64,000 bases of DNA from Paraburkholderia sabiae (GCF_030412785.1 NZ_CP125295.1:3720001-3784000); one strand, 5' to 3'. Counted from the first letter of the stretch, positions 30,250-39,711 are shown. Notes: a model not told the origin generated them from the letters alone. A program made the numbers and translations.

Positions 30250-31087
30250 CGCAGCGTATGCCGCGAACGGAGCAACCATGAACCACACGCCCATCGACAT
30301 TGCGATGATCGGCTTCGGTGCGATCGGTCAGACGGTGTATCGCGCGGTCGCTGCCGATCCGCAAGTACACGTGTCGCATGTGATCGTGCCCGAGCATCAG
30401 GCCGATGCCGTGCGCGAGCAGGTTGGTCCGAACGTGGATGTCGTGTGGTCGGTCGATGCGCTGAAGTCGCGTCCGCAGTTCGCGCTCGAATGCGCGGGAC
30501 ACGGCGCGCTCGTGAGCCACGTCGTGCCTTTGCTGAAGGCGGGTACGGACTGCGCGGTGGCGTCGATCGGCGCGCTGTCGGATCTCTCGCTGCTCGACGC
30601 GTTGAACGCAGCCGCCGATGAAGGTCACGCGACCGTGACGCTGCTATCGGGCGCGATTGGCGGCATCGATGCGCTCGCGGCTGCGAAGCTCGGCGGTCTC
30701 GACGAAGTGCAATACATCGGACGCAAGCCGCCGACGGGCTGGCTCGGCTCGCCCGCCGAACAGGTCTGCGATCTGCACACGCTGACGGAAGCGCGCGTGA
30801 TCTTCGAAGGCAGCGCGCGCGAAGCGGCGCGTCTCTATCCGAAGAACGCGAATGTCGCGGCAACGGTTGCACTCGCGGGTCTCGGCCTCGATCAGACGAC
30901 GGTGCGTTTGATCGCCGATCCCGCCGTGACGCGCAACGTGCATCGCATCGTCGCGCGCGGCGCATTCGGCGAGATGTCGCTGGAGATGAGCGGCAAGCCG
31001 CTGCCCGACAACCCGAAGACTTCGGCGTTGACCGCGTACAGCGCGATCCGCGCGCTGCGCAATCGCGCGGCCCGCTGCGTGATCTGA
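30242..31087 (+). CDS. nadX: L-aspartate dehydrogenase-type protein
   Basis: 281 residues. The Rossmann motif [17 protein letters not shown] is followed by [47 protein letters not shown] and [17 protein letters not shown], all typical of NadX. The family oxidises aspartate to iminoaspartate/oxaloacetate with NAD(P)+. ATG 30242 overlaps the upstream stop by 8 bases and follows AGGAG; ATG 30278 (MNHTPID), which also has GGAG, would give a length nearer known homologues. Its presence inside an oxygenase operon is unusual, since NadX normally serves NAD synthesis; a role with another amino acid or imine is possible. Confidence 0.85.
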   Translation: MPNAAYAANGATMNHTPIDIAMIGFGAIGQTVYRAVAADPQVHVSHVIVPEHQADAVREQVGPNVDVVWSVDALKSRPQFALECAGHGALVSHVVPLLKAGTDCAVASIGALSDLSLLDALNAAADEGHATVTLLSGAIGGIDALAAAKLGGLDEVQYIGRKPPTGWLGSPAEQVCDLHTLTEARVIFEGSAREAARLYPKNANVAATVALAGLGLDQTTVRLIADPAVTRNVHRIVARGAFGEMSLEMSGKPLPDNPKTSALTAYSAIRALRNRAARCVI

Positions 31088-31114
31088 AGTGAATTGAAGC
31101 GAAGGAAGTACGAC

Positions 31115-32611
31115 ATGCCTCATACCGACATCATTTCGTCTCTCGTGCCGACCGCCGATATTTTCGTCGGCGGCAAATGGAAGCGTGGCCGCGGCGCGCT
31201 GTACGGGAGCGTCTATCCCGCCGACGGCTCGGTGAACGCCGAGATCACGACGGCCGATGCCGACGACGCGCGCGAAGCCGTCGAAGCCGCTGACGCCGCG
31301 TGGCGCAAGCCGAACTGGTCCGGTCTGAAGCCGCATCAGCGCGCGCTGATCCTGTACCGCATCGCCGATCTGATCATGGCGAAGCACGAAGCGCTCGCGC
31401 AACTGCAACGTCGCGACAACGGCAAGCCGATCAACGAAACGCGCGTGCTCGTGGCGAGCGCGGCGAACACGTTCCGCTATTTCGCGGCGTGCCTCGAAAC
31501 GCTCGACGAAGACGTCACGCCTTCGCGCGGCGACTATCTGACGATGAGCGTGCATGAGCCGATCGGTGTGATCGCGGCCATTACGCCGTGGAATTCGCCG
31601 ATCGCATCGGATGCGCAGAAGCTCGCTCCCGCATTGGCGGCGGGCAATGCCGTCGTGCTGAAGCCCGCCGAAGTGACGCCACTCGCGTCGCTCGCGCTGG
31701 CTCGCATCTGCGAGGAAGCAGGCGTGCCGAAGGGCGTGTTGAGCGTGCTGCCCGGCAAGGGTTCGGTGATCGGCGACGTGCTGGTGCGTCATCCGCTCGT
31801 AAAGAAAGTGTCGTTCACGGGCGGCACGGAAGTCGGGCGCGGCATCGCACGTATTGCAGCGGACAAGTTGATGCCCGTGTCGCTCGAACTCGGCGGCAAG
31901 TCGCCGACGATGGTTTTCGATGACGCCGATCTCGATCACGCAGTAAATGGCGTGCTGTACGGCATTTTCAGCTCGTCGGGCGAGGCGTGTATCGCGGGTT
32001 CGCGTCTGTTCGTGCAGCGCTCGATTTATCCCGAGTTCATGAAGCGGCTGGCGGAGAAGGCGCGTCAGTTGCGCGTCGGCGATCCGTCGAGTGAGAACAC
32101 GCAGATGGGTCCGCTGATCACCGCGAAGCATCGTGAATCAGTCGAGCGTTATGTCGCGCTCGGTCTCGAAGAAGGCGGACGCCTGCTGTGCGGCGGCGAA
32201 CGCCCTGTCGGCAACGACCGCGAACAAGGCTTCTTCTATCAGCCGACGATTCTCGAAGGCCTCACGAACAGCGCGCGCATCTGCCAGGAAGAAATCTTCG
32301 GGCCGGTGCTGGTCGCGATGCCGTTCGACGACGAAGCGTCGCTGATCAAGGAAGCGAACGACAGCGTATTCGGTCTCGCCGCCGGCATCTGGACGCGCGA
32401 CTACAAGCGCGCATGGCGCGTCGCGCGTGCGCTCGAAGCAGGCACGATCTGGATCAACACGTACAAGCTGTTTTCGATTTCGACGCCGTTCTCCGGCTGG
32501 AAGGAAAGCGGCATGGGCCGCGAAAAAGGCCGCGTCGGCATTCGTGAGTACATGCAGCAAAAGAGCCTCTACTGGGGCTTGAACGACGCCCCGCTCGCGT
32601 GGGCGAACTGA
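31115..32611 (+). CDS. Aldehyde dehydrogenase
   Basis: 498 residues, the normal length of the family. Motifs: PWNSPIASDAQKLAPALAAGNAVVLKPAE (cofactor and catalytic asparagine), FTGGTEVGR, the general base in LELGGKSP, the nucleophile cysteine in GEACIAGSRLF, and EEIFGPVL. It oxidises an aldehyde to the acid with NAD(P)+. In a meta-cleavage pathway it would act on a muconic semialdehyde or on an aldehyde released by the ThDP enzyme. GAAGGAAG precedes ATG 31115. Confidence 0.87.
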   Translation: MPHTDIISSLVPTADIFVGGKWKRGRGALYGSVYPADGSVNAEITTADADDAREAVEAADAAWRKPNWSGLKPHQRALILYRIADLIMAKHEALAQLQRRDNGKPINETRVLVASAANTFRYFAACLETLDEDVTPSRGDYLTMSVHEPIGVIAAITPWNSPIASDAQKLAPALAAGNAVVLKPAEVTPLASLALARICEEAGVPKGVLSVLPGKGSVIGDVLVRHPLVKKVSFTGGTEVGRGIARIAADKLMPVSLELGGKSPTMVFDDADLDHAVNGVLYGIFSSSGEACIAGSRLFVQRSIYPEFMKRLAEKARQLRVGDPSSENTQMGPLITAKHRESVERYVALGLEEGGRLLCGGERPVGNDREQGFFYQPTILEGLTNSARICQEEIFGPVLVAMPFDDEASLIKEANDSVFGLAAGIWTRDYKRAWRVARALEAGTIWINTYKLFSISTPFSGWKESGMGREKGRVGIREYMQQKSLYWGLNDAPLAWAN

Positions 32612-32624
32612 AGAGGCACGCAAG

Positions 32625-33587
32625 ATGAGCATTCTCGGCATTGAACAGATTACGTACGGCGTGACGGATCTGGAGACCTGTCGGCGCTTTTTCGCCGACT
32701 GGGGCATGAAGGAAACCGCGCACGACGAAACGCGCGCGCGCTTCGAAACGCTGAACGGCTGCACGGTTCTCGCTGTGCTCGCGAATGACGCGTCGTTGCC
32801 GCCTGCATTCGAAGAAGGCCCGACGCTGCGTGAAGTGACGTGGGGCGTGGAAGCTGTCGCCGATCTCGATCGGTATCGCGAGAGTTTGAAGGGCGCGCAA
32901 GGCTATTACTCGAACGACGACGCAGTCGGCTGTATCGATCCGAACGGCATGGCGATTCGCATCGAAGTGACGCGCAAGCGCGCTGTCGATGTGCACGGTT
33001 CGCCGTCGAACGTGTGGGGTCAAACGCTGCGCGTCGATACACCGAGCCCGATCTACGAACGCGCGGAACCCGTCGAAGTGGGTCACGTCGTGTTCTTCAC
33101 GAACGTTCTCGCGGAGCAGGAGAAGTTCTATCACGAGCGACTCGGCTTCGAGACGTCGGACCGTTATCCGGGCCGCGGCGCGTTCATGCGTTGCGCGCCG
33201 CACGGCGGTCATCACGATCTCTTCCTGTTGCAGCTGCCCACGGGCAAACGCGGCCTGAATCACGTCGCGTTCACCGTGCGCGACATTCATGAAGTGTTCG
33301 GCGGCGGCATGCACATCAACCGCTGCGGCTGGGAAACACAGCTTGGACCGGGACGTCACCCTGTTTCATCGGCGTACTTCTGGTACTTCCAGAATCCGGC
33401 GGGCGGTTTGATCGAGTACTACGCGGACGAAGACCAGTTGACGCCCGAGTGGCAGCCGCGCGATTTCGAGCCGGGTCCGACCGTGTTTGCAGAGTGGGCA
33501 ATCGACGGCGGCATCGACGGCAACACGCGCCGTCAGATGAATGCGAAGGCGCCGGAAGGCAAGTTCATGACGGAGCGCAAAAAATGA
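32625..33587 (+). CDS. VOC-family extradiol-type dioxygenase
   Basis: 320 residues with two VOC modules, the length and layout of type I extradiol dioxygenases (BphC about 300). The metal ligands expected in the second module are His154 (VGHVVFF), His213 (LNHVAF) and Glu264 (GLIEYYAD), spaced like those of BphC. Such enzymes open catechol-type rings next to the hydroxyls using Fe(II). It lies 14 bases after the aldehyde dehydrogenase gene and overlaps the reductase gene by 4 bases. Confidence 0.8.
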   Translation: MSILGIEQITYGVTDLETCRRFFADWGMKETAHDETRARFETLNGCTVLAVLANDASLPPAFEEGPTLREVTWGVEAVADLDRYRESLKGAQGYYSNDDAVGCIDPNGMAIRIEVTRKRAVDVHGSPSNVWGQTLRVDTPSPIYERAEPVEVGHVVFFTNVLAEQEKFYHERLGFETSDRYPGRGAFMRCAPHGGHHDLFLLQLPTGKRGLNHVAFTVRDIHEVFGGGMHINRCGWETQLGPGRHPVSSAYFWYFQNPAGGLIEYYADEDQLTPEWQPRDFEPGPTVFAEWAIDGGIDGNTRRQMNAKAPEGKFMTERKK

Positions 33588-34840
33588 CCGACGCTTCTAT
33601 CAACGCAAGCGCGAGCGCGACGGATACGCCGCAAACCATCGTCGTGATCGGCGGCGGCCAGGCGGCGGGGTGGGTCGTGAAGACGCTGCGCAAGACGGGT
33701 TTCGAAGGCAGGCTCGTGATGATCGCGGATGAAATCCATCTGCCGTATGAACGTCCGCCGTTGTCGAAAGCGGTGCTGTCCGGCGATGCCGACATCGACA
33801 CCGTCCGTCTTTTCGCAACCGACGATTTCGCGTCGCTGAACATCGAAGCATGGCAACCGGACGTTGCTGTGGAAATCGATCGCGAACGGCGCATCGTGCG
33901 CACGCAGACGGGCCGCGAAGTGCAATACGACCGGCTCGTGATCGCAACGGGCGGCGCGGCGCGCAAGCTGCCGGCATCGCTCGCGAAGACAGATCACATC
34001 GCGTATCTGCGCACGCTGGATGAAGCGTCGGCGCTCGGCGAACGTCTTCGCAAGAGCCAGCATGTGCTCGTGATTGGCGGCGGCTGGATCGGTCTCGAAG
34101 TGGCAGCGACGGCGCGCAAGCTCGGTGTCGCGGCAACGGTAGTGGAAGGCGCGCCGCGTCTGTGCGCGCGTTCGGTGCCGCCTGCCGTGTCGGACTTTTT
34201 GCTCGAACTGCATCGCGTGAATGGCGTGGATGTGCGCTTGAACGCTGCGCTGACGTCGCTCGATACGCATCCCGAAGACGCAGGCAAAGTGCGCGCGACG
34301 CTCGCAGACGGCACCACGCTCGACGCGGATTTCGCGGTCGCGGGCATCGGTCTTACGCCGCATACGTCGCTGGCGGAAGCGGCGGGTTTGCCCGTGAACG
34401 ACGGCATCGTCGTCGACGAGCACGGCATGACGAGCGATCCGCGCATCTTCGCGTGCGGCGACGTGGCGAATCATCCGAGCGCGTGGCTGAAGCGCCGCGT
34501 GCGGCTCGAATCGTGGGCGAATGCGCAGAACCAGGCGATCGTCGTGGCGAAGGCCGCGCTCGGCCAGTTCGAGCCGTATGCGGAGATTCCGTGGTTCTGG
34601 TCGGATCAGTACGACGTGAATCTGCAGATTCTCGGCGACATTCCCGCCGATGCGCAGCTTGTCGTGCGCGGCGACGTGAGCGCGCGGCGCGCGACGCTCT
34701 TTCATGTCGCGGACGGCGGCGTGCGCGGCGTGATCGCGATCAATACGCCGCGCGACCTCAAGCTCGCGCGCAAATGGATGACACAGGGACGCACAGTCGA
34801 TGTCGCGGCTCTGGCCGATGCCGACAAGGCGCTTGCATAA
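33584..34840 (+). CDS. FAD-dependent ferredoxin reductase of the Rieske system
   Basis: 418 residues. FAD motif VVIGGGQAAGWVVKTLR, PYERPPLSK, the NADH motif VLVIGGGWIGLEVAATARKLG and FACGDVANHP are typical of the BphA4/rhodocoxin-reductase group, with a C-terminal reductase domain from about residue 325. It should take electrons from NADH and pass them to the ferredoxin at 22919. Together with 22919 and 23593 this makes a complete three-component oxygenase, although the reductase lies 10 kb away within the cluster. Confidence 0.87.
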   Translation: MTDASINASASATDTPQTIVVIGGGQAAGWVVKTLRKTGFEGRLVMIADEIHLPYERPPLSKAVLSGDADIDTVRLFATDDFASLNIEAWQPDVAVEIDRERRIVRTQTGREVQYDRLVIATGGAARKLPASLAKTDHIAYLRTLDEASALGERLRKSQHVLVIGGGWIGLEVAATARKLGVAATVVEGAPRLCARSVPPAVSDFLLELHRVNGVDVRLNAALTSLDTHPEDAGKVRATLADGTTLDADFAVAGIGLTPHTSLAEAAGLPVNDGIVVDEHGMTSDPRIFACGDVANHPSAWLKRRVRLESWANAQNQAIVVAKAALGQFEPYAEIPWFWSDQYDVNLQILGDIPADAQLVVRGDVSARRATLFHVADGGVRGVIAINTPRDLKLARKWMTQGRTVDVAALADADKALA

Positions 34841-34865
34841 CCACAGTACGGGGCGGAGACGACGC

Positions 34866-36269
34866 ATGAGTACTATCGACAATACGTTTGAGGCACAGAG
34901 CAGCGCAGGTGTCTCCGGTCCCGCGACGCGCGGATCGATCATTGCGCGGCTCGAACGATTGCCCGCGAACGCGATGCTGGTGCGCGCGCGGATTCTGATT
35001 GGACTCGCGACATTCTTCGATGGCTTCGACGTCATCGCGATCGCCGCGACGCTGCCGATCCTGATCGGCAAATGGCATCTGACGCCGTGGGACGTGGCGT
35101 TGCTGATCGGCGCGAGTTCGGTCGGTCAGTTGATCGGCGCGTTTCTGTTTCCGTGGTACGCGGAACGTCATGGTCGCGTGAAGGCGATTGCGCTGAGTTC
35201 GGGACTGATCGGTATCACGAGCATTGCGTGTGGTTTTGCACCTACGTTTGCGGTGTTTTTCGTGTTGCGGATCGTGCAGGGCATCGGCCTTGGCGGCGAG
35301 TTGCCCGTAGCCGCGACGTACATCAACGAGATTTGCCGTGCACATGGCCGCGGGCGTTTCGTGCTGCTGTACGAGATCGTGTTTCCTGTGGGCCTGCTCG
35401 CATCGAATGCGCTCGGCGCGTGGATCGTGCCGCGCTTCGGCTGGGAGGCGATGTATTTCATCGGCGGCGTTCCGTTGATTCTGTTCTTCGTGCTGCGCAA
35501 GCTCGTGCCCGAGTCACCGCGTTGGCTCGCAGAACGTGGCCGCATGAGCGAAGCGGCCGATGCTGTGCACGCTTTCGAACGCACCGCAAAGGGCACGTTG
35601 CCGCCGATGGGCGATCCTGCGAGCTTCGAGTCGATGGCGGCGCGTCACCCGAAGCGCAAGATGCGCGATCTGTTCGGCAAGGCTTACTGGAAGCGCTCGG
35701 CGGCTGTCGCGATGCTGTGGATGACGTGCGGCGTGATCCAGTACGGTCTGTCGACGTGGCTGCCGACGATTTATCGCACGGTGTATCACGCGCCGTTGCA
35801 GCTCGCGCTGAATCTGGCCGTTGCGGCGTCCGTGCTTGGCGTGCTCGGTTCGCTGCTGTGCGCGATGTTGGTCGACAAGGTGGGCCGCAAGCCGATCATC
35901 AACTGGTCGTTCATGTTGTGCGCGTTGTCGCTCGTGCTGGCTGGCGTGTTCCATGATGCGTCGGTGTATGTCGTCGCTGCGTGCTGCGCGTTCGCGCTCG
36001 GCTGGCTCGCGTGCGGGTTCATCACGGCTTATGTGTACACGCCGGAGCTGTATCCGACGAGCATCCGGGCATTCGGATGCGGTGTCGGCGGCGCGTGGCT
36101 AAAGCTCGCGGCGATCTTTGCACCGACGCTCGTGTCGAAGACGATGATCGGCGGCAATCTGGATGTGGCGTTCTATCTGCTGGCTGTCGTGCCGTTCCTC
36201 GCTGCGCTGGTCGTGCAGTTTCTTGGGATCGAGACGAAGGGGAAGGTGCTGGAGCAGCTGGAGGCTTAA
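34866..36269 (+). CDS. MFS transporter (sugar-porter/aromatic-acid symporter type)
   Basis: 467 residues with 12 predicted membrane helices. The signature GRVKAIALSSG after helix 2, the RIVQGIGLGGELPVAATYINE segment in helices 4-5, and VPESPRWLAERGR after helix 6 place it near the AAHS/SP groups, which import aromatic acids and related compounds with protons. As last gene of the cluster it probably brings in the substrate. It is followed by a strong terminator. Confidence 0.8.
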   Translation: MSTIDNTFEAQSSAGVSGPATRGSIIARLERLPANAMLVRARILIGLATFFDGFDVIAIAATLPILIGKWHLTPWDVALLIGASSVGQLIGAFLFPWYAERHGRVKAIALSSGLIGITSIACGFAPTFAVFFVLRIVQGIGLGGELPVAATYINEICRAHGRGRFVLLYEIVFPVGLLASNALGAWIVPRFGWEAMYFIGGVPLILFFVLRKLVPESPRWLAERGRMSEAADAVHAFERTAKGTLPPMGDPASFESMAARHPKRKMRDLFGKAYWKRSAAVAMLWMTCGVIQYGLSTWLPTIYRTVYHAPLQLALNLAVAASVLGVLGSLLCAMLVDKVGRKPIINWSFMLCALSLVLAGVFHDASVYVVAACCAFALGWLACGFITAYVYTPELYPTSIRAFGCGVGGAWLKLAAIFAPTLVSKTMIGGNLDVAFYLLAVVPFLAALVVQFLGIETKGKVLEQLEA

Positions 36270-36295
36270 CGTCTCTTCTTCCAGTGGCTTCAAGG

Positions 36296-36340
36296 TTGGG
36301 CCACGATGCGCTTGCTGCGCGTCGTGGCCCAAGTTGTTTT
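36296..36340 (+). terminator. Terminator of the Rieske cluster
   Basis: A 16-bp stem with one G-T pair (TTGGGCCACGATGCGC at 36296-36311 with GCGCGTCGTGGCCCAA at 36317-36332), a 5-base loop, then GTTGTTTT. It begins 27 bases after the MFS stop. Confidence 0.75.
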
Positions 36341-36536
36341 GAGGTGAGGGTTTTCGGGAGTGAGTGATGCGGTGCGTGATTTCGCACCGCAAGCGATGCG
36401 GCGTCGGTGCGAGAGTGTGAACAAGCCCTTGTTTTAGGGCAGTTTCATCGCGTCATCAACAAGCGTTGAGTTGATCGACCCGAGTCGCCTCATCCAAAGG
36501 TGAGGCTTTTCGGGACTTCGTGTTCGGGTGAGGCTG

Positions 36537-37286
36537 CTATGTCTGCGGCAACTCCCTCACATCCGCCGTCGCCACGGCCCCAAACGTCTCGCTCAGCACA
36601 TAATCGACGAGCTTCCCCGCCGACTCTTCCGGCGTCGACAGCTTGCCGTCGCGCTTCAACTCCTCGAACTTCTCGCGCATCGGAAACTTGTCCAGTTCCG
36701 TGCCGCGAATTTCCGCCTGCATATTCGTATCGACCACACCCGGTGCGACGCTGCAGATGCGCAGCGCGCGGTTCTGATCCAGTGCGACGGAACGCGCGTG
36801 ATGATCGAGCGCGGCCTTCGTCGCGCAGTAGATGCTCCAGCCCGAATACGGATGACGCGCGGCCCCGCTCGAAATATGCACGATGCGCCGATCAGTCGCA
36901 TCCGGGCTCGCCGTAGCGAACGCAGTCGCCAGCATCAACGGCGCCGACACGTTCAGCGTCACGGCTTGCGCAATGGCTGCAACGTCTTGCGCTTCGATGG
37001 GACCGATCGGCTGCACCATGCCCGCATTGTTGAACAGCAACGCGGTTTGCGCGCCCTTGAGAAAGTTGCGCAACGTATCGCCTGCGATGAACTGGGTGAG
37101 ACGTTCCGCGTCGGACAGATCGACTTCCACCTCATCGAAGCCCGTGCGGCTCGTGAGTGCTTCATTGCGCGAGCGCGATATGCCGAGCACGGTGATGCCT
37201 TGCGCGAGCAGCCGTTCTGCGAGCGCCGCGCCGAGACCGCGCGTATGACCCGTGACGATGGCGCGAACGGAAGTAGTAGCGTTCAT
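36537..37286 (-). CDS. SDR family oxidoreductase
   Basis: 249 residues. VTGHTRGLG, NNAG, the serine in HISSG and YCATK give a complete SDR active site. The group resembles sepiapterin-reductase-like SDRs acting on small carbonyl compounds (VAPGVVDTNMQ). The start was set at ATG 37286; a GTG four codons upstream is possible. It follows a GlxA-type regulator gene in the same direction with 78 bases between. Substrate unknown. Confidence 0.8.
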   Translation of the reverse strand: MNATTSVRAIVTGHTRGLGAALAERLLAQGITVLGISRSRNEALTSRTGFDEVEVDLSDAERLTQFIAGDTLRNFLKGAQTALLFNNAGMVQPIGPIEAQDVAAIAQAVTLNVSAPLMLATAFATASPDATDRRIVHISSGAARHPYSGWSIYCATKAALDHHARSVALDQNRALRICSVAPGVVDTNMQAEIRGTELDKFPMREKFEELKRDGKLSTPEESAGKLVDYVLSETFGAVATADVRELPQT

Positions 37287-37364
37287 GTCGATGTGCACAA
37301 AGTGCGAGGCGTTGATCAGCTCATCATTTTGTCACGTACGGTCGACGCGTGCAGGCCCTTGCGC

Positions 37365-38324
37365 TCACGCGTGCCGGAAGCGCTCGCGATACTGATTCGG
37401 CGTCGCACCGATACGCTTCGTAAACACGATCCGCATACGGTCCGCCGTGCCGAAGCCGCAATCGTAGGCAATCGCCTTGAGCGCCGCGCCGCTGCTTTCG
37501 AGCAGCTTGCGCGCCGCATCCATCCGCGCGCGCTCGACGAATTCATGCGGCGTCACGCCCGTTTCCTGCACGAAGATGCGCGCGAAATTGCGCGCGCTCA
37601 TGCCCGCGACATCGGCGAGCTGTGCCACGGTGAAGTTGTCCCTGATGTTGGCCATTACGTGCGTCTGCACTTTTGCTACGGGCGAGGTTTCATCGGCGGG
37701 CGCGGTCAGATAAGGACTGAACTGCGACTGCCCGCCCTGGCGCTGCGAAAACACCACGAGGCGCTTGGCCACTTTTAATGCCGTCTGCGGACCGTGATCC
37801 TCGGTGACGAGCGCCAGCGCGAGATCGATGCCCGCCGTCACGCCCGCCGACGTCACGAGCCGTTCATCGCGCAGATAAATGCGGTCGAAATCGACGCGCG
37901 CTTTCGGGAATTGCGTCGCGAGTTGCTGCGCGTGCTGCCAGTGCGTCGTGACGTTGCGATCGTCGAGCAGGCCCGCGTGGCCGAGCGCGAACGCGCCCGT
38001 GCAGATCGAGCCGTAGCGCTCGCATTGCGATGCGACATTCGCGAGCCAGGCCGTGAGGCGCGTGTCTGGGACACTTTCCGGCAACGCAGGGCCGCCCGCG
38101 ATCAGCGCGAGATCGAACGTGCTGCGCTTGTCGTCGAAGGTTTCGTCGGGGACGAACCTGATGCCGTTCGATGCGCGCAACGGCGCATCGTCGGCGGCGA
38201 GCAATGTCACTTCATAGCGGTCCTTGCCGTCGATGAACAGGTTCGCTTCCGCGAAAACATCGAGTGGACCGGCGACATCCAGCGCCTGGACGCCCGGAAA
38301 GATCGCGATGGCAACGCTCGGCAT
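37365..38324 (-). CDS. GlxA/FtrA-type AraC family regulator
   Basis: 319 residues. The N-terminal two-thirds is a DJ-1/PfpI-like domain (VAIAIFPGVQALDVAGPLDVF, the cysteine in GSICTGAFALGHAGLL), and the C-terminal third is an AraC double helix-turn-helix (FTVAQLADVAGMSARNFARIF, IAYDCGFGTADRMRIVF). This arrangement defines the GlxA family, often controlling amino-acid or betaine breakdown. It probably regulates the SDR next to it. Confidence 0.87.
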   Translation of the reverse strand: MPSVAIAIFPGVQALDVAGPLDVFAEANLFIDGKDRYEVTLLAADDAPLRASNGIRFVPDETFDDKRSTFDLALIAGGPALPESVPDTRLTAWLANVASQCERYGSICTGAFALGHAGLLDDRNVTTHWQHAQQLATQFPKARVDFDRIYLRDERLVTSAGVTAGIDLALALVTEDHGPQTALKVAKRLVVFSQRQGGQSQFSPYLTAPADETSPVAKVQTHVMANIRDNFTVAQLADVAGMSARNFARIFVQETGVTPHEFVERARMDAARKLLESSGAALKAIAYDCGFGTADRMRIVFTKRIGATPNQYRERFRHA

Positions 38325-38475
38325 TCAATGACCCCGCAGACGGCGCGTCGGCGAAAACGGCAGCAGACGATGTATGGTTGGCAGGTTCCGCACGTGCGCA
38401 CAGGTTGAACGCAGCGGCCGCGCAACCAATACTGAAGCCATCGACAGCCCGTATCGACAACAGGAGGAACCCAGG

Positions 38476-38610
38476 ATGGAACAGAATAGCAAATCCGCTT
38501 ACGAGGCCGATGCGAGGGTACATGAAGCGCATCGCGAACGTCTGATGGACGAGGCGCTGATGGACACTTTCCCCGCCAGCGACCCCATTCCGCAGATGTG
38601 TTTCGATTGA
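38476..38610 (+). CDS. 44-residue protein with FPASDP motif
   Basis: A very small gene with an excellent ribosome site (AGGAGG, 38463-38468) before ATG 38476. The protein is hydrophilic, helical in the middle and ends DTFPASDPIPQMCFD. Short proteins with a conserved acidic stretch followed by FPASDP occur widely in Burkholderiaceae; their function is unknown. It stands alone between the divergent regulator gene and the LysR gene. Confidence 0.6.
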   Translation: MEQNSKSAYEADARVHEAHRERLMDEALMDTFPASDPIPQMCFD

Positions 38611-38674
38611 ATACGAGCGCTCGCGGCGAGGTCGCGGCACAATATGACGCAATCCATTGCATCGATTGTCCGTC

Positions 38675-39601
38675 ATGGTCCTGAAGAATCTGCTCCGCCG
38701 CCTCGACCTCACGACGCTGCAACTGTTCATCGCCGTCTATGAGGAAGGCACGCTGACGCGCGCCGCGGAACGCGAGGCCATCGCCGTGTCGGCCGCCAGC
38801 AAGCGGCTGCTCGAACTGGAACAGGCCGTCAACGCGACGCTCTTTCAGCGCAACGCGCGCGGTATGACGCTCACGCCGGCGGGCGAAACGCTATTGCATC
38901 ACGCGCGCCGCGTGATGCGCGGCATCGAGAACATCGGCATCGAACTCGCGGGGCACGCGAGCGGCGTGCGCGGCTATGTGCGGATGATGGCCAACCTCTC
39001 CGCGATCGTCGAATTCCTGCCGGAAGATTTGCGAGCGTTTCTCGCCGTCAACGATCTCGTGAAGATCGATCTCGAAGAGCGGCCGAGCGGCGGCGTGATC
39101 GAAGCCGTCGCCGACAGTCTCGCCGATCTCGGCATCTGTTCGGGCGAAGCGGACGCGCGCGGCCTCGAAACGACGCACTACCGGCACGATGCGCTGTGCG
39201 TCGTGATGCGCGACGATCATCCGCTTGCGATGCGCGAAAGCGTCGCGTTCGAAGAGACGCTCGACAGCGATCACGTTGGGCTGCATTCGGCGAGTTCGAT
39301 TAACGCGCGCACGCACACGGCCGCGCGCCAGGCGGGCAAGGCGCTCAAGCTGCGCATCCACGTGCCCGGCTTCGACGCCGTGTGCCGGATGGTGCAGGCG
39401 GGCATGGGCGTCGGCGTGCTGCCCGTCAACGTCTATCGCATCATGGGGCGGCCGTTGGGCCTCGTTGCCGTGGCGCTCGAAGACGAATGGGCCGAGCGCG
39501 ATCTCATCATCGTGACGCGCGATTCGGCGCGTCTGTCGCCCGTCGCGCGGCTGCTGTTCGATCATCTGCGCACCGTCGAAGCCTTGTCCGGCAAGCCTTA
39601 G
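38675..39601 (+). CDS. LysR family transcriptional regulator
   Basis: 308 residues. The N-terminal helix-turn-helix reads LQLFIAVYEEGTLTRAAEREAIAVSAASKRLLELEQAV with the usual FQRNARGMTLTPAG after it; the rest is the two-lobed effector domain. ATG 38675 starts the protein; the frame begins at a TTG further up. It is encoded just upstream of, and in the same direction as, the CoA-transferase operon, which it likely regulates. Confidence 0.85.
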   Translation: MVLKNLLRRLDLTTLQLFIAVYEEGTLTRAAEREAIAVSAASKRLLELEQAVNATLFQRNARGMTLTPAGETLLHHARRVMRGIENIGIELAGHASGVRGYVRMMANLSAIVEFLPEDLRAFLAVNDLVKIDLEERPSGGVIEAVADSLADLGICSGEADARGLETTHYRHDALCVVMRDDHPLAMRESVAFEETLDSDHVGLHSASSINARTHTAARQAGKALKLRIHVPGFDAVCRMVQAGMGVGVLPVNVYRIMGRPLGLVAVALEDEWAERDLIIVTRDSARLSPVARLLFDHLRTVEALSGKP

Positions 39602-39677
39602 CGGGGAGCGTTCGCGTTTCGCGAACGGTCGTTGGCGAAATGCGGTTGGACGCTTTGGCGGCCTCGCTTCTACTCTT

Positions 39678-39705
39678 GTCTCCAACATGAATTCAGATTG
39701 GAGAC
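39678..39705 (+). promoter_or_regulatory. Dyad covering the ribosome site of the CoA-transferase gene
   Basis: GTCTCCAA (39678-39685) and TTGGAGAC (39698-39705) are exact inverted copies 12 bases apart. The right arm contains the GGAG ribosome site 6 bases before ATG 39712, so in RNA the stem would hide it. Alternatively it is a DNA operator, for instance of the LysR protein encoded upstream. Confidence 0.5.
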
Positions 39706-39711
39706 AGCATC

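Noticed and set aside
36360..36536. Further small hairpins (for example GCGGTGCG / CGCACCGC and GCCTCA / TGAGGC) behind the main terminator
   Set aside because: Short stems in non-coding DNA; only the 16-bp stem at 36296 is strong enough to report as a terminator.
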